Of a stretch of 64,000 nucleotides of DNA, positions 22,619 to 35,029 are shown in pieces. Each line of letters begins with the position of its first letter. Within the stretch, counting starts at the first letter, position 1. Source of the stretch: Thelonectria olida. Lineage: Eukaryota > Ascomycota > Sordariomycetes > Hypocreales > Nectriaceae. The position numbers were made by a program, and so were the translations under genes. The DNA lies in NCBI GenBank assembly GCA_020736575.1, contig JAGPYM010000002.1, positions 2,914,001 to 2,978,000 of the forward strand, written 5' to 3'. Under the pieces are notes generated by a model. That model searched no databases, was not told the origin of the DNA, and saw nothing but the letters and a program-made list of their open reading frames with translations.

Positions 22619-23722
22619 TGTTGAGTGTTGTCCGATGTTCAGTGGATGCACGCGGCTGGTGAAAGGGAAGCGCCGCGTCGTCAATAAAGCGGGCAGGTGC
22701 TGTCAAGTGACAAGTGACAACTGAGCGACCAAAGGTTGAAGGTGCCGGTTGGTGGGTAAGAACTCAGAAGGGAGCGCAAACAAACACGCGCGGGCCACCG
22801 CCAGCTTTTAACGGTGGTAAATGAAGGAATGGAAATAGATGAGTGATCGAGGTGAGTGTAGAGGGTGAATAGTATTCACTGTATTGACGGCCCAATGAAT
22901 CCATGGCATTTATGACCTATTAATCACCCATCTCCACTGACACTTCCAAGGAGGCGACGGGAGGATGTGATTCACTGACGCCCGTTCCCGCGCCCGATAG
23001 TTCACGAAAATAAGGGATGAGAGAAAGAATAGAAAGTATGGCCACTCATCCAATGAAATACATGCGTCTTCAGCAATAACATCAACAGTGAGGTCCTTGC
23101 TGGAACTTGTGCATGTGGGTATTGTAAGCACATTCTCGCGTCAATAGCTGGATTCATTGCTATTGTTGCAAGTGTTGGATGTGTTGCAGGGTAGGAAGCT
23201 CAATAGATATCCATGGATGTCGGGTTTTCTCGATGCAATGCTGAAGCGGACTCCTGAGGATGGAACTGACATGGGCTCGCGAGCGACGGAGAAATATCAC
23301 GGTTCGCTCATTCATAATTGATATTAATCGACGAGGCGGATCGCATACCTGTCTACATAGGTAGACAATGATGCAGGTCAGAAATAACTTGTGAGTCGAG
23401 ACACCATGAATAGGTACGCTGGAATTGTAAAGACTCACCCGCAAAACGTACAAGCTGCCTTTGAATGGTACATCCGAGAAAATTCACCGAAGGCCCCGTA
23501 CCAGGCAATAACGGCATAAGCCAAAGGGTTCACCATCTTTCAACTACGAACACATACTCTGAGTTATTCAGGTAAAGGATGGGCATTTCCTGTCTGGGCA
23601 AGTTACGACGTGGGTCCCACTAGCTGTGGTGGAGCTCAGCCACCCGCTCAACCACTTTAGGCAAGCAGCCGCCACAACACATGTGGGCAGGTGTGTGAGG
23701 CGGACGCGCCTCGCGTTACTCG

Positions 23723-23728
23723 ACGCGT
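23723..23728 (+). promoter_or_regulatory. MluI cell-cycle box (ACGCGT) upstream of rfc2
   Basis: ACGCGT lies 93-98 bp before the rfc2 ATG. In yeasts this is the MBF (Mbp1/Swi6 or Cdc10) site of G1/S genes, including replication factors. Its use here is inferred. One such hexamer is expected by chance about every 4 kb. Confidence 0.5.
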
Positions 23729-23820
23729 TAATGGGTTTCCAACTCTGCATCATCGCCCTCAGCTTGCGAGCTCCATAACATCCATTGACTGTTAACTGCC
23801 CCCCTCAAACCACAGAAAAC

Positions 23821-25128
23821 ATGGCGAGCTTCTTCGATCTCAAAGCTAGGAAGGCTGCTGCCGCAGCCAATGGCAACTCTGCCCAAAAACAAGAAAAGCC
23901 CGTTAATGGCAGAGCCCAGCCTTGGGTTGAGAAATAGTATGCATCTCCGAGAGATCTCTTTCTGCCACGGGGTCGTGCTGACGATACTCTACAGTCGACC
24001 AAAGTCTCTCAGTGATGTCACCGCCCAGGACCACACCGTCACAGTCCTGCAAAGGACGCTTCAAGCCTCCAACGTGAGTGTGCCCAATCTTGATCACCTC
24101 CACCTTCGACTGACATCTCCAGCTTCCTCACATGCTCTTCTACGGCCCCCCTGGCACAGGAAAGACGTCGACAGTCCTCGCACTGGCAAAAGAACTCTAC
24201 GGACCCGAATTTATGAAGTCACGAGTTCTCGAGCTCAACGCATCCGACGAGCGTGGCATCTCCATCGTCCGAGAAAAGGTCAAGAACTTTGCACGCATGC
24301 AATTGACCAACCCGCCCCCCGGCTACAAAGACAAATACCCCTGCCCACCATTCAAGATCATTATCCTCGACGAGGCCGATTCGATGACACAAGACGCCCA
24401 GAGCGCTCTGCGAAGGACAATGGAAACCTACAGCAAGATCACTCGATTCTGTTTAATTTGCAACTACGTCACCCGCATCATTGATCCGCTTGCCAGTCGA
24501 TGCAGCAAGTTCCGATTCAAGAGTCTTGACCAAGGTAATGCAAAGAAGAGGCTGGAAGATATTGCCGAAAGGGAGGGCGTGTTAGTCGAAGACGGTGCTA
24601 TCGATGCCCTTATTAGGTGCAGTGAGGGTGATCTCCGAAAAGCAATTACGTTTCTGCAGAGCGCAGCTCGCCTGGTCGGAGCTCAGCTCCCCGAAAAAGA
24701 TACCAAGGGCGATGAGGACATGGACGTGGATAAGAAACCCATCACTGTCAAGATCGTTGAGGATATTGCTGGAGTCATCCCAGATCGCACAATCGATGAC
24801 CTCGTACAGGCCATCAAGCCACGGGGTAAGGGCGTGTCCTACCAACCCGTTTCCAAGGTGGTGGAGGATATGGTAGCAGATGGATGGAGTGCCACTCAAG
24901 TTGTCGGACAGGTGAGAATACACCCCCATTGCAGATCTTCAGTATCACTAACTTGCCTCCCAGCTATACCAAGCGCTTGTATATGACGAAACGATCACCG
25001 ATTTCCAAAAGAACAAAATTGTCTTGGTCTTCTCCGAGGTTGACAAGCGACTAGTCGACGGTGCAGATGAGCATCTATCAATCCTGGATCTGGCTATGAG
25101 GTTATCGGCCATCATGCTGGAAAAATGA
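23821..25128 (+). CDS. rfc2: Replication factor C subunit, Rfc2 (human RFC4 type)
   Basis: Four exons (23821-23936, 23995-24073, 24123-24911, 24964-25128) with introns of 58, 49 and 52 nt give 382 residues. The sequence shows RFC box II ([14 protein letters not shown]), Walker A ([14 protein letters not shown]), Walker B ([12 protein letters not shown]), the [12 protein letters not shown] segment, sensor 1 ([12 protein letters not shown]) and the arginine-finger SRC motif ([13 protein letters not shown]), followed by the collar domain. The combination DEADSMT with SALRRTME and the PWVEKYRP start matches the Rfc2/RFC4 branch better than Rfc3, 4 or 5. RFC loads the PCNA clamp at primer ends during DNA replication and repair, and the small subunits also serve alternative loaders. 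The gene is convergent with the coiled-coil gene, with 161 bp between stop codons. Confidence 0.93.
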
Positions 25129-25289
25129 GGAACAATGGAAAATGGTCATTAGTGATGTCTCTATCGGAGAACGGAGTTGGGTTAGATTTCGGGGCGGCGT
25201 TTGAACTGGTCATGTATCACCAGATCGATCAATTCTTCCACCTAAGAATAGAACAATGCACTTGTATACACATTCCTCCAGTGCCTATC

Positions 25290-26858
25290 TCAAGCTGTAT
25301 CGTCGTGACCAATCAACCCAAGGCTTCCATGGAGCCCCGTCCAAGTATCCCTGCTTTTCTTCTGCATGGTCTTCTTTTCCGTGTGCCTCCTCGTGTTGCT
25401 GGGATGCTTAGGCCCGGCATTCATCCAGAAATCGGTCTCGGTTGTATCTTCCCCGGCATCTTCTTGGTCACCAACTTCTTCATCCTGACCCAGCAGATGG
25501 TCAATTTCCTGGAGCGCTTTCATTGAGTGCTCCAATGCCAACTGCCCCTCCTCCACCTTCTCTGCGACTGCTTCGAGCGTGACAATCTTGGCCGAGTCCG
25601 CAGCATTCACCCATGGTTGAACCCGACTGGTAAATCCTGAGCGCTCAGGCGCAAGTAGGACCTCTCCTAGACCAGACCTTCTCCGAGACGATCCTGACTG
25701 AGGGTGTTGAGGGAGGAGTTGACTCTCCTCAGCAATATGACTGAGCACTTGACAGGCGTCCTTAGTTTCCTTGCTGAGTGTCGAGTTCATGTATGATTTC
25801 TGTGTGATCATTGCCTTTTGGTTTCTAGAGAGTGACAGAAGAGTCTCGATGTATGGCGTGAGGAGGTAGTTGCTGGGGGTTGGGTCGCTTCCAGCACGAG
25901 GTTGTTGATGAGTGTCATACGCCTTCAAAACAGGGGGCTCTGATGCGCCTGGGCGTTCCGCAAGAGTTTCCAAGAGAGAGCGCCTGGCGGAAAGATATCG
26001 TGCGTATTTGTCTTTGATTACGCCAAGCTGACTGTTGATGGTAGCGTTGTCAGCCGCCAATCGATCCTGACACTTTGCGATGCCATCTGCATCTCCGTCA
26101 ACATCTTCGCTTGCCGAGGCCTTTCCCAATTCTGTCTCCATCCAAGTGATCAGCTCATTCCGAGTCGTATTGAGGGCATCTAGCTTTGTCCCGTTGCTGA
26201 TGACGTCGGGCATGTTCTGAGTATTGGATCTCGCTTCCCGAAGTAGTTGCTCCTCTCTGCGCAAGAGCAGCTTCGCTCGTAGCACTGTCTTCTCTAGCTG
26301 GGCGATCTGACCCTTGAGATCTGGCTTCCCGGCACTTTGCTGAGCAATGATGTTGTTGACCACTTCCTTGGGCACGCTGGGGAGATCAGGGGCATGGCGG
26401 AACATGTCCTCGGGGTCAAGGAACTCGACTGACGCAGCTGGCTTCTCGATCAAACGATCAAGATAACTCTGTACTGCTGATACCCGATTTTGCTTGTTTT
26501 GAAGTTTGAGGAGCGCAATCCGCTCTTCTACCAGCTCGACGCTGTTGGAGGTGGTCTCTTCCGGGGAAGACCAGCGAATTGGATTGGCTTGCCTCACGTC
26601 TGCGTGCTTTCTTCGCGCCGCGACGTTCGCTTTGAGAGCTTCGATATACTCTCTTTGAATACCTTTCAGCTCTGGGCCAACGATGACATCGTGAGAGCTA
26701 TCCTTGAGGGGTAAGGGCTGTTTGATGGGTCCATCATGAGAGCAAGCTCCGAGATGTAGTGCCAAGACGCGCCTAATGTAGTTGACCTGTTCCCGGGGTT
26801 TTATGAACGGACCCAGAGTCCTCTGAAATTCATCGAATACTTCATTTTTGTTCGCCAT
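25290..26858 (-). CDS. Coiled-coil protein of unknown function
   Basis: A single exon encodes 522 residues from the ATG at 26858. The N-terminus (FDEFQRTLGPFIKPREQVNYI) looks ordered and conserved. Most of the middle is predicted coiled coil by eye, with heptad-like Leu/Ile spacing in SVELVEERIALLKLQNKQN, QIAQLEKTVLRAKLLLRREE, QDRLAADNATINSQLGVIKD and ALEHSMKALQEIDHLL. The C-terminus is acidic, then basic and Ser-rich. There is no signal peptide or membrane helix. A structural role, for example at spindle, kinetochore or cytoskeleton, is possible, but nothing in the sequence decides this. The gene is divergent from brr2 with 664 bp between the start codons. Confidence 0.78.
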   Translation of the reverse strand: MANKNEVFDEFQRTLGPFIKPREQVNYIRRVLALHLGACSHDGPIKQPLPLKDSSHDVIVGPELKGIQREYIEALKANVAARRKHADVRQANPIRWSSPEETTSNSVELVEERIALLKLQNKQNRVSAVQSYLDRLIEKPAASVEFLDPEDMFRHAPDLPSVPKEVVNNIIAQQSAGKPDLKGQIAQLEKTVLRAKLLLRREEQLLREARSNTQNMPDVISNGTKLDALNTTRNELITWMETELGKASASEDVDGDADGIAKCQDRLAADNATINSQLGVIKDKYARYLSARRSLLETLAERPGASEPPVLKAYDTHQQPRAGSDPTPSNYLLTPYIETLLSLSRNQKAMITQKSYMNSTLSKETKDACQVLSHIAEESQLLPQHPQSGSSRRRSGLGEVLLAPERSGFTSRVQPWVNAADSAKIVTLEAVAEKVEEGQLALEHSMKALQEIDHLLGQDEEVGDQEDAGEDTTETDFWMNAGPKHPSNTRRHTEKKTMQKKSRDTWTGLHGSLGLIGHDDTA

Positions 26859-27522
26859 TGTTGTCTCTCATGTTATGTTTTGTCAAATTTCAAGGTGCTG
26901 AGGCATGTGTAAATCAAGCTTCGGTGTGAGGCTGGTCTGTCTGAAGTGGATGTGCATGCACGAAGTAAACACGACCCACCAGGGATGTGGCTGGTGCAAG
27001 ACTCGAGCTTGTCAACTTGCCGATTACTAGAGAAAGCTTCAAGCTCCGCCAAACTCCGAAAATGGTAACTGCAATGATACTGAAAAGCAATCTCTGACAT
27101 ATCAAATACACCAATTTGATATTTTGCTTCCATATTCTCTACTCCAGTGAGACGGGTTATGTCTCCTTATCTCCTACGAAGTACGGAGTACACTTGCCAC
27201 AACCGGTGTAAGCCACACTGCAGCTTGGGATGGCATAGCTCTAAGCCAATAACGGACTAGCGGTGCAGCCTGGAAGGCTGAGATCTGAAATTTACAATCG
27301 CGACAAGTCCAAGCCTACCTTCAGTAACAACCGACGCAACGAGACCTCATCAACCGACTGCGCACCCATCGCAGAAACCTGAGTCACCTAGACAGCGGCT
27401 CTCATCCAAAAGTAGCGTCGGGGGCAAATTAAAACTCATGGTTATTTAAATCGAGCTCCGCGAGCTTTTGTCGAGAACATCGGCGTTCTCCTTTGCAATC
27501 GACCCTCACAACACCACCCAAA
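26859..27522. promoter_or_regulatory. Divergent intergenic region coiled-coil gene / brr2
   Basis: This 664-bp bidirectional promoter region has no supported coding sequence or recognised motif beyond a CAATCGACCCTCAC-type leader before brr2. Confidence 0.5.
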
Positions 27523-30500
27523 ATGGCGGACGCGAATCGAGATGTGTCGCAATACAAGTACTCAGCCATGTCGAACCTGGTTCTCCAGGCGGACCGTCGG
27601 TTTGTCACGCGACGAACTGATGAGTCCACTGGTGACCCAGAGTCGTTGGCTGGGCGCTTGAGCATCAAAGACATGGGCGCTCAGGTCGGTCGCGAATCTG
27701 CGCCCAAACAGAAGAAACAGCCAGGCCTTCAGGGCATCCAGCGAGGAAGTCTAAAAGATGGGGAGGATATTCTCGCTCGAGAGCAACAGAGACGGAAGGC
27801 CGACGCAGGAAAGGCGACTGGTGTCCTTGGCGCGAACGACTTGTTGGTCGAGGGCATCACCTATCGACCACGAACTCCGGCGACGCGACAGACCTTCGAC
27901 CTCATCCTCACGATCGTCGCGAATACCCTGGGAGACGTGCCTCACGAGGTCGTGCGCAGCGCTGCCGATGCTGTTTTGGAATACCTGAAAGACGACGACC
28001 TGAAGGACCTCGACAAGAAGAGAGAAATCGATGACATCTTGGGCGCGTCATTAAGCGCTGAGCAATTTAACAAGCTGGTGAACCTTGGAAAGAAGATTAC
28101 CGACTACGATGCCCAGGATGACGACGAGGATATTGCCATGGGTGGCGCCGATGGCGAGGATGCCGAAATCGACGAGCGACAAGGTGTCGCCGTTGCCTTC
28201 GATGACGAAGACGAAGAGGATGAAGAAGCTCTCGTCAACGAAGTGCGAGACGAGTCATCCGAAGACGAGGAAGAGGAGGAAGCGGCCGAAAATGGAGAGC
28301 CAAAGGCTGACGAGGGTGACGATGACGAGATGATTATAGACTCTGCACCAACAGGAAAGCAAAAGGACAAGGAGAAAAACGCTGTTCCAGCTCGAGACAT
28401 CGATGCTTTCTGGCTGCAGCGACAGATTGGCTCATTCTACCCCGATGCCCACGAACAGACCGACAAGACAAAAGAGGCCCTCCGAATCCTGTCTGGAGAG
28501 CCAGATGAATCCGATGGCGAGGAAAAGTCTCTCCGAGAGATTGAGAACGACCTCATGGAACTCTTCGATTTCGAACATCATGAGCTTGTTCAGACGCTTG
28601 TTGAGAACAAGGAGAAGGTCTTCTGGCTCACCAAGCTTGCTCGAGCCGAAGACCCGGAGCAGCGCACTGCAGTTGAGAGGGAAATGGGTTCCGAAGGTCT
28701 CCAGTGGATTCTCAATGAATTGCGAGGCAAGACCTCGGGCGAGGAGAAGAAGGGAAAGATGGATATCAAGATGGACATTGATGTTCCAGCGTCATTTACC
28801 ACTGCAGCAAAGGACGATCGAGCCGAGGGCCAGCTTGTTGGGGGACTTCAACCAAAGAAACTAATTAACCTCGACAATCTGGTCTTCGATCAAGGAAACC
28901 ATCTCATGACGAATGCCAAGGTCCGCCTACCGGAGGGCTCGACAAAGAGGACTTTCAAGGGATACGAAGAAATTCACATTCCCACACCCAAGAAGCGAGA
29001 CGAGCCCAGTGATGTTCAGATGCCCATTACCGACATGCCCGAATGGGCACGAGTTCCTTTCAGCACCAACACATCCCTCAACAAGATTCAGTCTAGGTGT
29101 TACCCGTCGGCCTTCCAAGACGATGGCAACATGCTTGTCTGCGCTCCCACTGGTAGTGGAAAGACGAATGTTGGTATGCTTACCATCCTTCGAGAGATCG
29201 GAAAGCACCGCAACCCCGAGACGGGGGAGATCGATCTTGATGCGTTCAAGATTGTGTGCATTGCCCCCCTGAAAGCCCTGGTCCAGGAGCAGGTTGGAAA
29301 TCTAGGGAAGCGGCTCGCGTCGTATGGCATCCAAGTCTCTGAGTTGACTGGTGATCGCCAATTGACGAAACAACAAATCGCCGAAACTCAAATCATTGTG
29401 ACGACTCCCGAGAAGTGGGACGTTATTACTCGAAAGTCCAATGATCTGACCTACACCAACCTGGTGCGCTTGATCATCATTGACGAAATCCATCTGCTCC
29501 ACGATGACCGTGGCCCTGTTCTTGAGAGTATTGTCAGCAGAACCATTCGCAAAGTTGAGCAGACTGGCGAGCCAGTGCGCATTCTTGGTCTGTCTGCGAC
29601 TCTGCCCAACTACAAAGATGTTGCCAGCTTCCTTCGAGTGGACATGAAGAAAGACATGTTCCATTTCGACGGCTCCTACAGACCTTGCCCTTTGCGACAA
29701 GAGTTCATTGGAGTTACCGACCGCAAAGCAATCAAGCAGCTTAAGACCATGAATGACGTGACCTATCAGAAGGTCATTGAGCATGTTGGTACCAACCGAA
29801 ATCAGATGCTGATCTTCGTCCACTCTCGAAAAGACACTGCCAAGACTGCTCGATTCATTCGAGACAAGGCTCTTGAACTGGAAACCATTAACCAGATCCT
29901 TCGACATGATGCCGGCAGCCGCGAGGTTCTCAACGAAGCGGCCTCCCAGGCTACAGACGCCGACCTCAAAGACATCCTGCCGTACGGGTTTGGTATTCAT
30001 CACGCTGGTATGAGCAGAGTCGACAGGACTGATGTCGAGGATCTCTTTGCTCGAGGTGCTATTCAGGTTCTAGTGTGCACTGCAACACTGGCTTGGGGTG
30101 TCAACTTGCCAGCGCACACAGTTATCATCAAGGGAACACAGGTCTACTCGCCCGAGAAGGGTGCTTGGGTTGAACTGAGCCCCCAGGACGTGTTGCAGAT
30201 GCTTGGCCGTGCAGGCCGACCCCAGTATGACACATATGGTGAAGGTATCATCATCACAACTCAAAACGAGATGCAGTACTACCTTTCGCTCCTGAACCAG
30301 CAGCTGCCCATTGAAAGTCAGTTTGTAAGCAAACTGGTTGACAATCTCAATGCCGAGATTGTCTTGGGCAATGTCAGGACGCGTGATGAGGGTGTCGAGT
30401 GGCTGGGATACACCTACCTCTTTGTACGAATGCTTCGCTCACCTGGCCTGTACCAAGTTGGCGCAGAATACGAAGAAGATGACGCATTGGAGCAAAAGCG

Positions 30501-33500
30501 GGTGGACTTGATCCATTCTGCTGCCATGGTACTAAGAAAGTCCAGCCTGATCAAGTACGACGAGAAGACAGGAAAGTTGCAGTCAACTGATCTTGGCCGC
30601 ATTGCTTCGCACTATTATATCACTTCCACATCTATGGACACATACAACAACCTGATCCAACCCGGCATTACAACCATTGAGTTCTTCCGAGTCTTCGCTC
30701 TCAGCGCCGAGTTCAAGTACATTCCTGTTCGACAAGACGAGAAACTAGAACTGGCTCAGCTTCTCGAACGGGTTCCTGTCCCGGTCAAGGAAAGCATCGA
30801 GGAGCCTCATTGCAAAATCAATGTGCTTCTTCAGGCATACATCTCTCGACTTAAACTCGAGGGCCTTGCCCTGATGGCTGATATGGTGTATGTGACCCAA
30901 TCGGCTGGCCGTATCCTTCGAGCTGTTTTCGAGATTGCTCTTAAGAAGGGTTGGGCAACAGTGGCTAAGACAGCTCTGGATCTCTGCAAGATGGCGGAGA
31001 AGCGAATGTGGCCGACCATGACTCCTTTGCGTCAGTTCCCCTCTTGCCCTAAGGATATTGTCAACAAGGCAGAGAGGATCGAAGTGTCCTGGAACAGCTA
31101 CTTCGACCTTGACCCTCCCCGTATGGGCGAACTGCTTGGCATGCCCAAGGCAGGTCGAACTGTCTGCACGCTTGTGTCTAAGTTTCCCCGAGTTGACGTA
31201 CAGGCTCAAGTCCAGCCGATGACCCGGTCGATGCTCCGCGTTGAATTGAGCATTACTCCCAACTTTGAGTGGGACGACTCTATCCACGGTGCTGCCGAGA
31301 GCTTCTGGATTCTGATTGAGGACTGTGATGGCGAGGATATCCTTCATCACGAGACCTTTCTCCTGCGCAAGGATTACGCCGAATCTGAGACGAACGAGCA
31401 CATCGTCGACTTCACTGTCCCTATCACAGACCCCATGCCACCAAACTACTTCGTTTCCGTCATTTCAGACCGATGGATGCATGCCGAAACCAGATTGCCC
31501 GTTTCCTTCCACAAGCTCATCCTTCCAGAGAAGTTCCCCCCTCATACTGAGCTCCTCGAACTCCAGCCTCTGCCGGTTTCTGCCCTAAAAGATCCCAAAT
31601 ATGTCGAACTGTATCCCAGCTGGAACCAGTTCAACAGGATTCAAACTCAGACATTCAACTCTCTCTACAAGACCGACCAAAATGTCTTCGTCGGTGCACC
31701 TACCGGGAGCGGAAAGACTGTCTGCGCCGAATTTGCCCTGCTCCGGCACTGGTCAAAGAGTGATTCCGGTCGAGCTGTGTATGTCGCCCCCTTCCAGGAG
31801 CTTGTGGACAACCAGTTCCAGGATTGGCAGAAGCGACTTGGCCACTTGGGTGGCGGCAAGGATATCGTAAAGCTGACCGGCGAGACCGTCAACGACCTGA
31901 AACTCCTGGAGAAGGGAGATCTTGTTCTCGCAACTCCCACTCAATGGGATCTCCTGTCTCGACAGTGGAGGCGGCGCAAGAACGTTCAGACGGTGGAGCT
32001 CTTTCTCGCGGATGAGGTCCATCTGCTTGGAGGTTCACAGGGTTACGTATACGAGACTATTGTATCTCGCATGCACTACATTCGAACACAGACCGAGCAG
32101 CCCATGCGAATCGTGGCATTAAGTGTGTCCCTTGCGAACGCTCGGGACATGGGAGAGTGGATTGATGCAAAGAAGCATGACATCTACAACTTCAGCCCCC
32201 ACGTTCGACCGGTGCCTCTGGAACTTCATCTACAGTCTTTCAACAACCCTCACTTCCCATCACTGATGCTGGCCATGGCCAAACCAACATACTTGGCCGT
32301 TACGCAAATGTCTCCCGACAAGCCTGCCATGATCTTTGTTCCGACACGCAAACAAACCCGAATGACTGCTCGAGACCTTCTGGCGGCCTGCTTTGCGGAA
32401 GACGACGAGGATCGCTTCCTGCACGCTGATGTGCAACAAATGAAGCCTTTGCTTGATCGCATTCACGAGGAAGCGCTCGCCGAGGCACTGTCCCATGGCG
32501 TTGGTTACTACCATGAAGCCCTGAGCCAGAGTGACAAGCGAATCGTCAAGCATTTGTATGACAACGGTGCCATTCAAGTTCTTGTGGCTTCTCGAGATGT
32601 CTGCTGGGAACTGAACAGCACGGCTCATCTCGTTGTGGTCATGGGAACGCAGTACTTTGAAGGTCGTGAGCATCGATATGTGGATTACCCACTGAGCGAG
32701 GTGTTGCACATGTTTGGAAAGGCCCTGCGCCCTTCGAAGGATGGACGTGGCCGAGGCGTGCTTATGCTCCCTCAGGTGAAGCGTGACTACTACAAGAAGT
32801 TCCTCAATGAGGCTCTTCCCGTCGAGTCGCATCTGCACAACTACCTGCACGACGTCTTTGTTACCGAGATCAGCACCAAGATGATTGAGTCGGGTGATGA
32901 TGCCATCAACTGGACGACTTTCACCTACTTCTATCGACGACTGCTTGCAAACCCTAGCTACTATAACTTGTCAAGCACGACACACGATGGCTTGAGCAAC
33001 TACATGTCCGACTTGGTGGAAACCACCCTTCGTGAACTCAGCGAGTCCAAGATCATCGACTTTGACGAAGAAGATGGCTCCGTTGCTCCTCAGAATGCTG
33101 CGATGATCGCTGCCTACTACAATATCTCGTATATCACCATGCAAACCTTCCTCCTCTCACTCAGCGCTCGTACAAAGCTCAAAGGTATCATGGAGATTGT
33201 CACCTCAGCAACCGAGTTCGAGACGATCCAGATTCGACGCCACGAGGACAGCCTTCTGCGCCGTATCTACGACCGGATCCCAGTCAAGATGGCCCAGCCA
33301 GCCTATGACTCACCTCACTTCAAGGCTTTTGTGTTGTTGCAGGCGCACTTCTCTCGTATGCAGCTGCCGATCGATCTCGCCAAGGACCAGGAAATACTTC
33401 TTAGTCGTGTCCTGAGCCTCCTCAGCTCCATGGTTGACATCCTTTCGTCAGATGGACACCTCAACGCCATGAACGCTATGGAGATGTCACAGATGATTGT

Positions 33501-34182
33501 CCAAGCTATGTGGGATCGGGACAGCCCGCTCAAGCAAATTCCTCATTTCACGCCGGAGGTTGTCAAGGTGGCCAATTCTTTTGGGTAAGCATCTTGAACC
33601 TATTCACAAAATTTCACAGCCTGCTAACTGTTTCATAGCATCAAGGACATATTTGACTTCATGGAGGGCATGAACCCTGAAGAGAACCCGGATTACAACA
33701 AGTTGGTCGCACAACTCGGTTTGTCGCAGAACCAGCTGGCCCAGGCAGCCAATTTTACGAATGACAAATATCCTGATTTGGAACTGGAGCATGAGGTTCT
33801 GGATGAGGACGAGATCAGAGCCGGTGAACCGGCATACCTCAGCATCAAGGTCACGCGAAATGTCGACGAGGAGGAAGAGGGTGAATACGACTCTAGCGTG
33901 CACGCGCCATTTTACCCAGCGAAGAAGATGGAGAACTGGTGGCTGGTTGTTGGCGACGAGCGGACCAAGAACCTCTTGGCCATCAAGCGAGTGACGATCG
34001 GGCGCGAGCTGAATGCTCGGCTCGAGTACACTGTGCCGTCGCCAGGTGAGCACAAGTTGAAGCTGTTCCTAATGAGTGATAGTTATGTGGGAGTCGATCA
34101 AGAACGGGAGTTTTCAATTACGGCAACCGAGGGCATGGATGTGGACGACGATGAGGAGGACGAGGACTCGGACGAGGAATAA
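27523..34182 (+). CDS. brr2: Pre-mRNA-splicing helicase Brr2 (U5 snRNP Ski2-like ATPase)
   Basis: Two exons (27523-33584 and 33639-34182) with a 54-nt intron (GTAAGC..CATAG) give 2201 residues, the normal Brr2 length. I chose the ATG at 27523 (MADANRDVSQYKYSAMSNL); the frame upstream has no ATG. The N-terminus contains a long acidic tract (~residues 205-280). Helicase cassette 1 has APTGSGKT (~541), DEIH (~653), SATLPNYKDV, HHAGMSR and QMLGRAGRPQYD, followed by a Sec63 module. Cassette 2 has APTGSGKT (~1390), DEVH (~1495) and SVSL instead of SAT, as in other Brr2 proteins whose second cassette is not an active helicase, then a second Sec63 module. Brr2 unwinds U4/U6 snRNA during spliceosome activation. 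The small 3' exon completes the last Sec63 domain and an acidic tail. Confidence 0.96.
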
Positions 34183-35029
34183 GAGCCAAGACGCTCTCTC
34201 CTGCTGCCGCCTTCCAAGGAGGGCTGTGTACAGTACTGCAGACTACGAAGGCGAATATAGAGTGAAATTATCGAAAACCGTCATTTGCGACCGCACGGCG
34301 AGCTGTTTGATGTGATGGAGATGAAGACTTTGAAAGAGGTTGCCTGGATACAAGGGCAGTTGTGTGGACGTGGAGTCGTGCGACAGGAGTTGCGAGGGCG
34401 TAGGGGGGCGTCCGGGTTGGTCTGGGCCGCTGTCACTCTATAAGTGACGGCGATTAACGGCACAACGACAACAGACCTTGGGCGAAGCGTGCGTGAACGA
34501 ATGTCGGAGAAGCTTCAGATGAAAAGACGCGTCTTTGTTGTGTCGTCGTCGATTGGATGGCGCGCGCTGAACCAAGCAACCTGGCGTCGTGTGTGCTCAC
34601 AGCCGCCGATGACGCCGCCGCCTCTTCGCCCTCCACCCACGCATGCCCACGCCAACTCCCTAGTTAATACGCCCACGTCAAGGCCCGACCGTGAGATCTA
34701 TGCACATCACGTGATCTACATTCTGGTGACGTTGAAGCCTTCCCTTGCCGGCTGCCCAGCCCATCATCTCCCACCAGTCTTTTTTCTTTCCGTCACCCCA
34801 ACCCACAGCACAACGCGGGAGGAGCTGGCATCGTCAATTGCGCAAATCATCGACACAACCCGCATCAACATCGCGCCTCAAGACTTGCGCCCCATTGACT
34901 ACGCGATACGCGACCCGCTAACGCGTTCCGACTATCTTTGTTACAGCTTTATACAGCTTTATCAAGCTTTCCGCCCGCTTCCTGTTTACGATCACCCAAC
35001 TCGCATCCGAACATCCGCTCTCATTCGCC
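34183..35029. promoter_or_regulatory. Intergenic region brr2 / PWWP gene
   Basis: These 847 bp contain the brr2 3' flank and the PWWP-gene promoter. A 14-bp palindrome AAAGACGCGTCTTT (34523-34536) and another ACGCGT (34921-34926, 104-109 bp before the ATG) are the only marked motifs. Confidence 0.55.

Larger units (their letters stand above)
22491..23820. promoter_or_regulatory. Divergent intergenic region E2 / rfc2
   Basis: These 1.3 kb hold two promoters. Near the E2 gene is a TGTTGG repeat (22595-22618), and near rfc2 an ACGCGT box (23723-23728). No coding sequence is supported. Confidence 0.55.

Noticed and set aside
27493..27522. N-terminal extension of Brr2
   Set aside because: The in-frame codons before 27523 contain no ATG, and the family start matches MADANRD.
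29302..32850. Several 190-230-codon minus-strand frames inside brr2
   Set aside because: They lie opposite the unmistakable helicase frame and have no features of their own.
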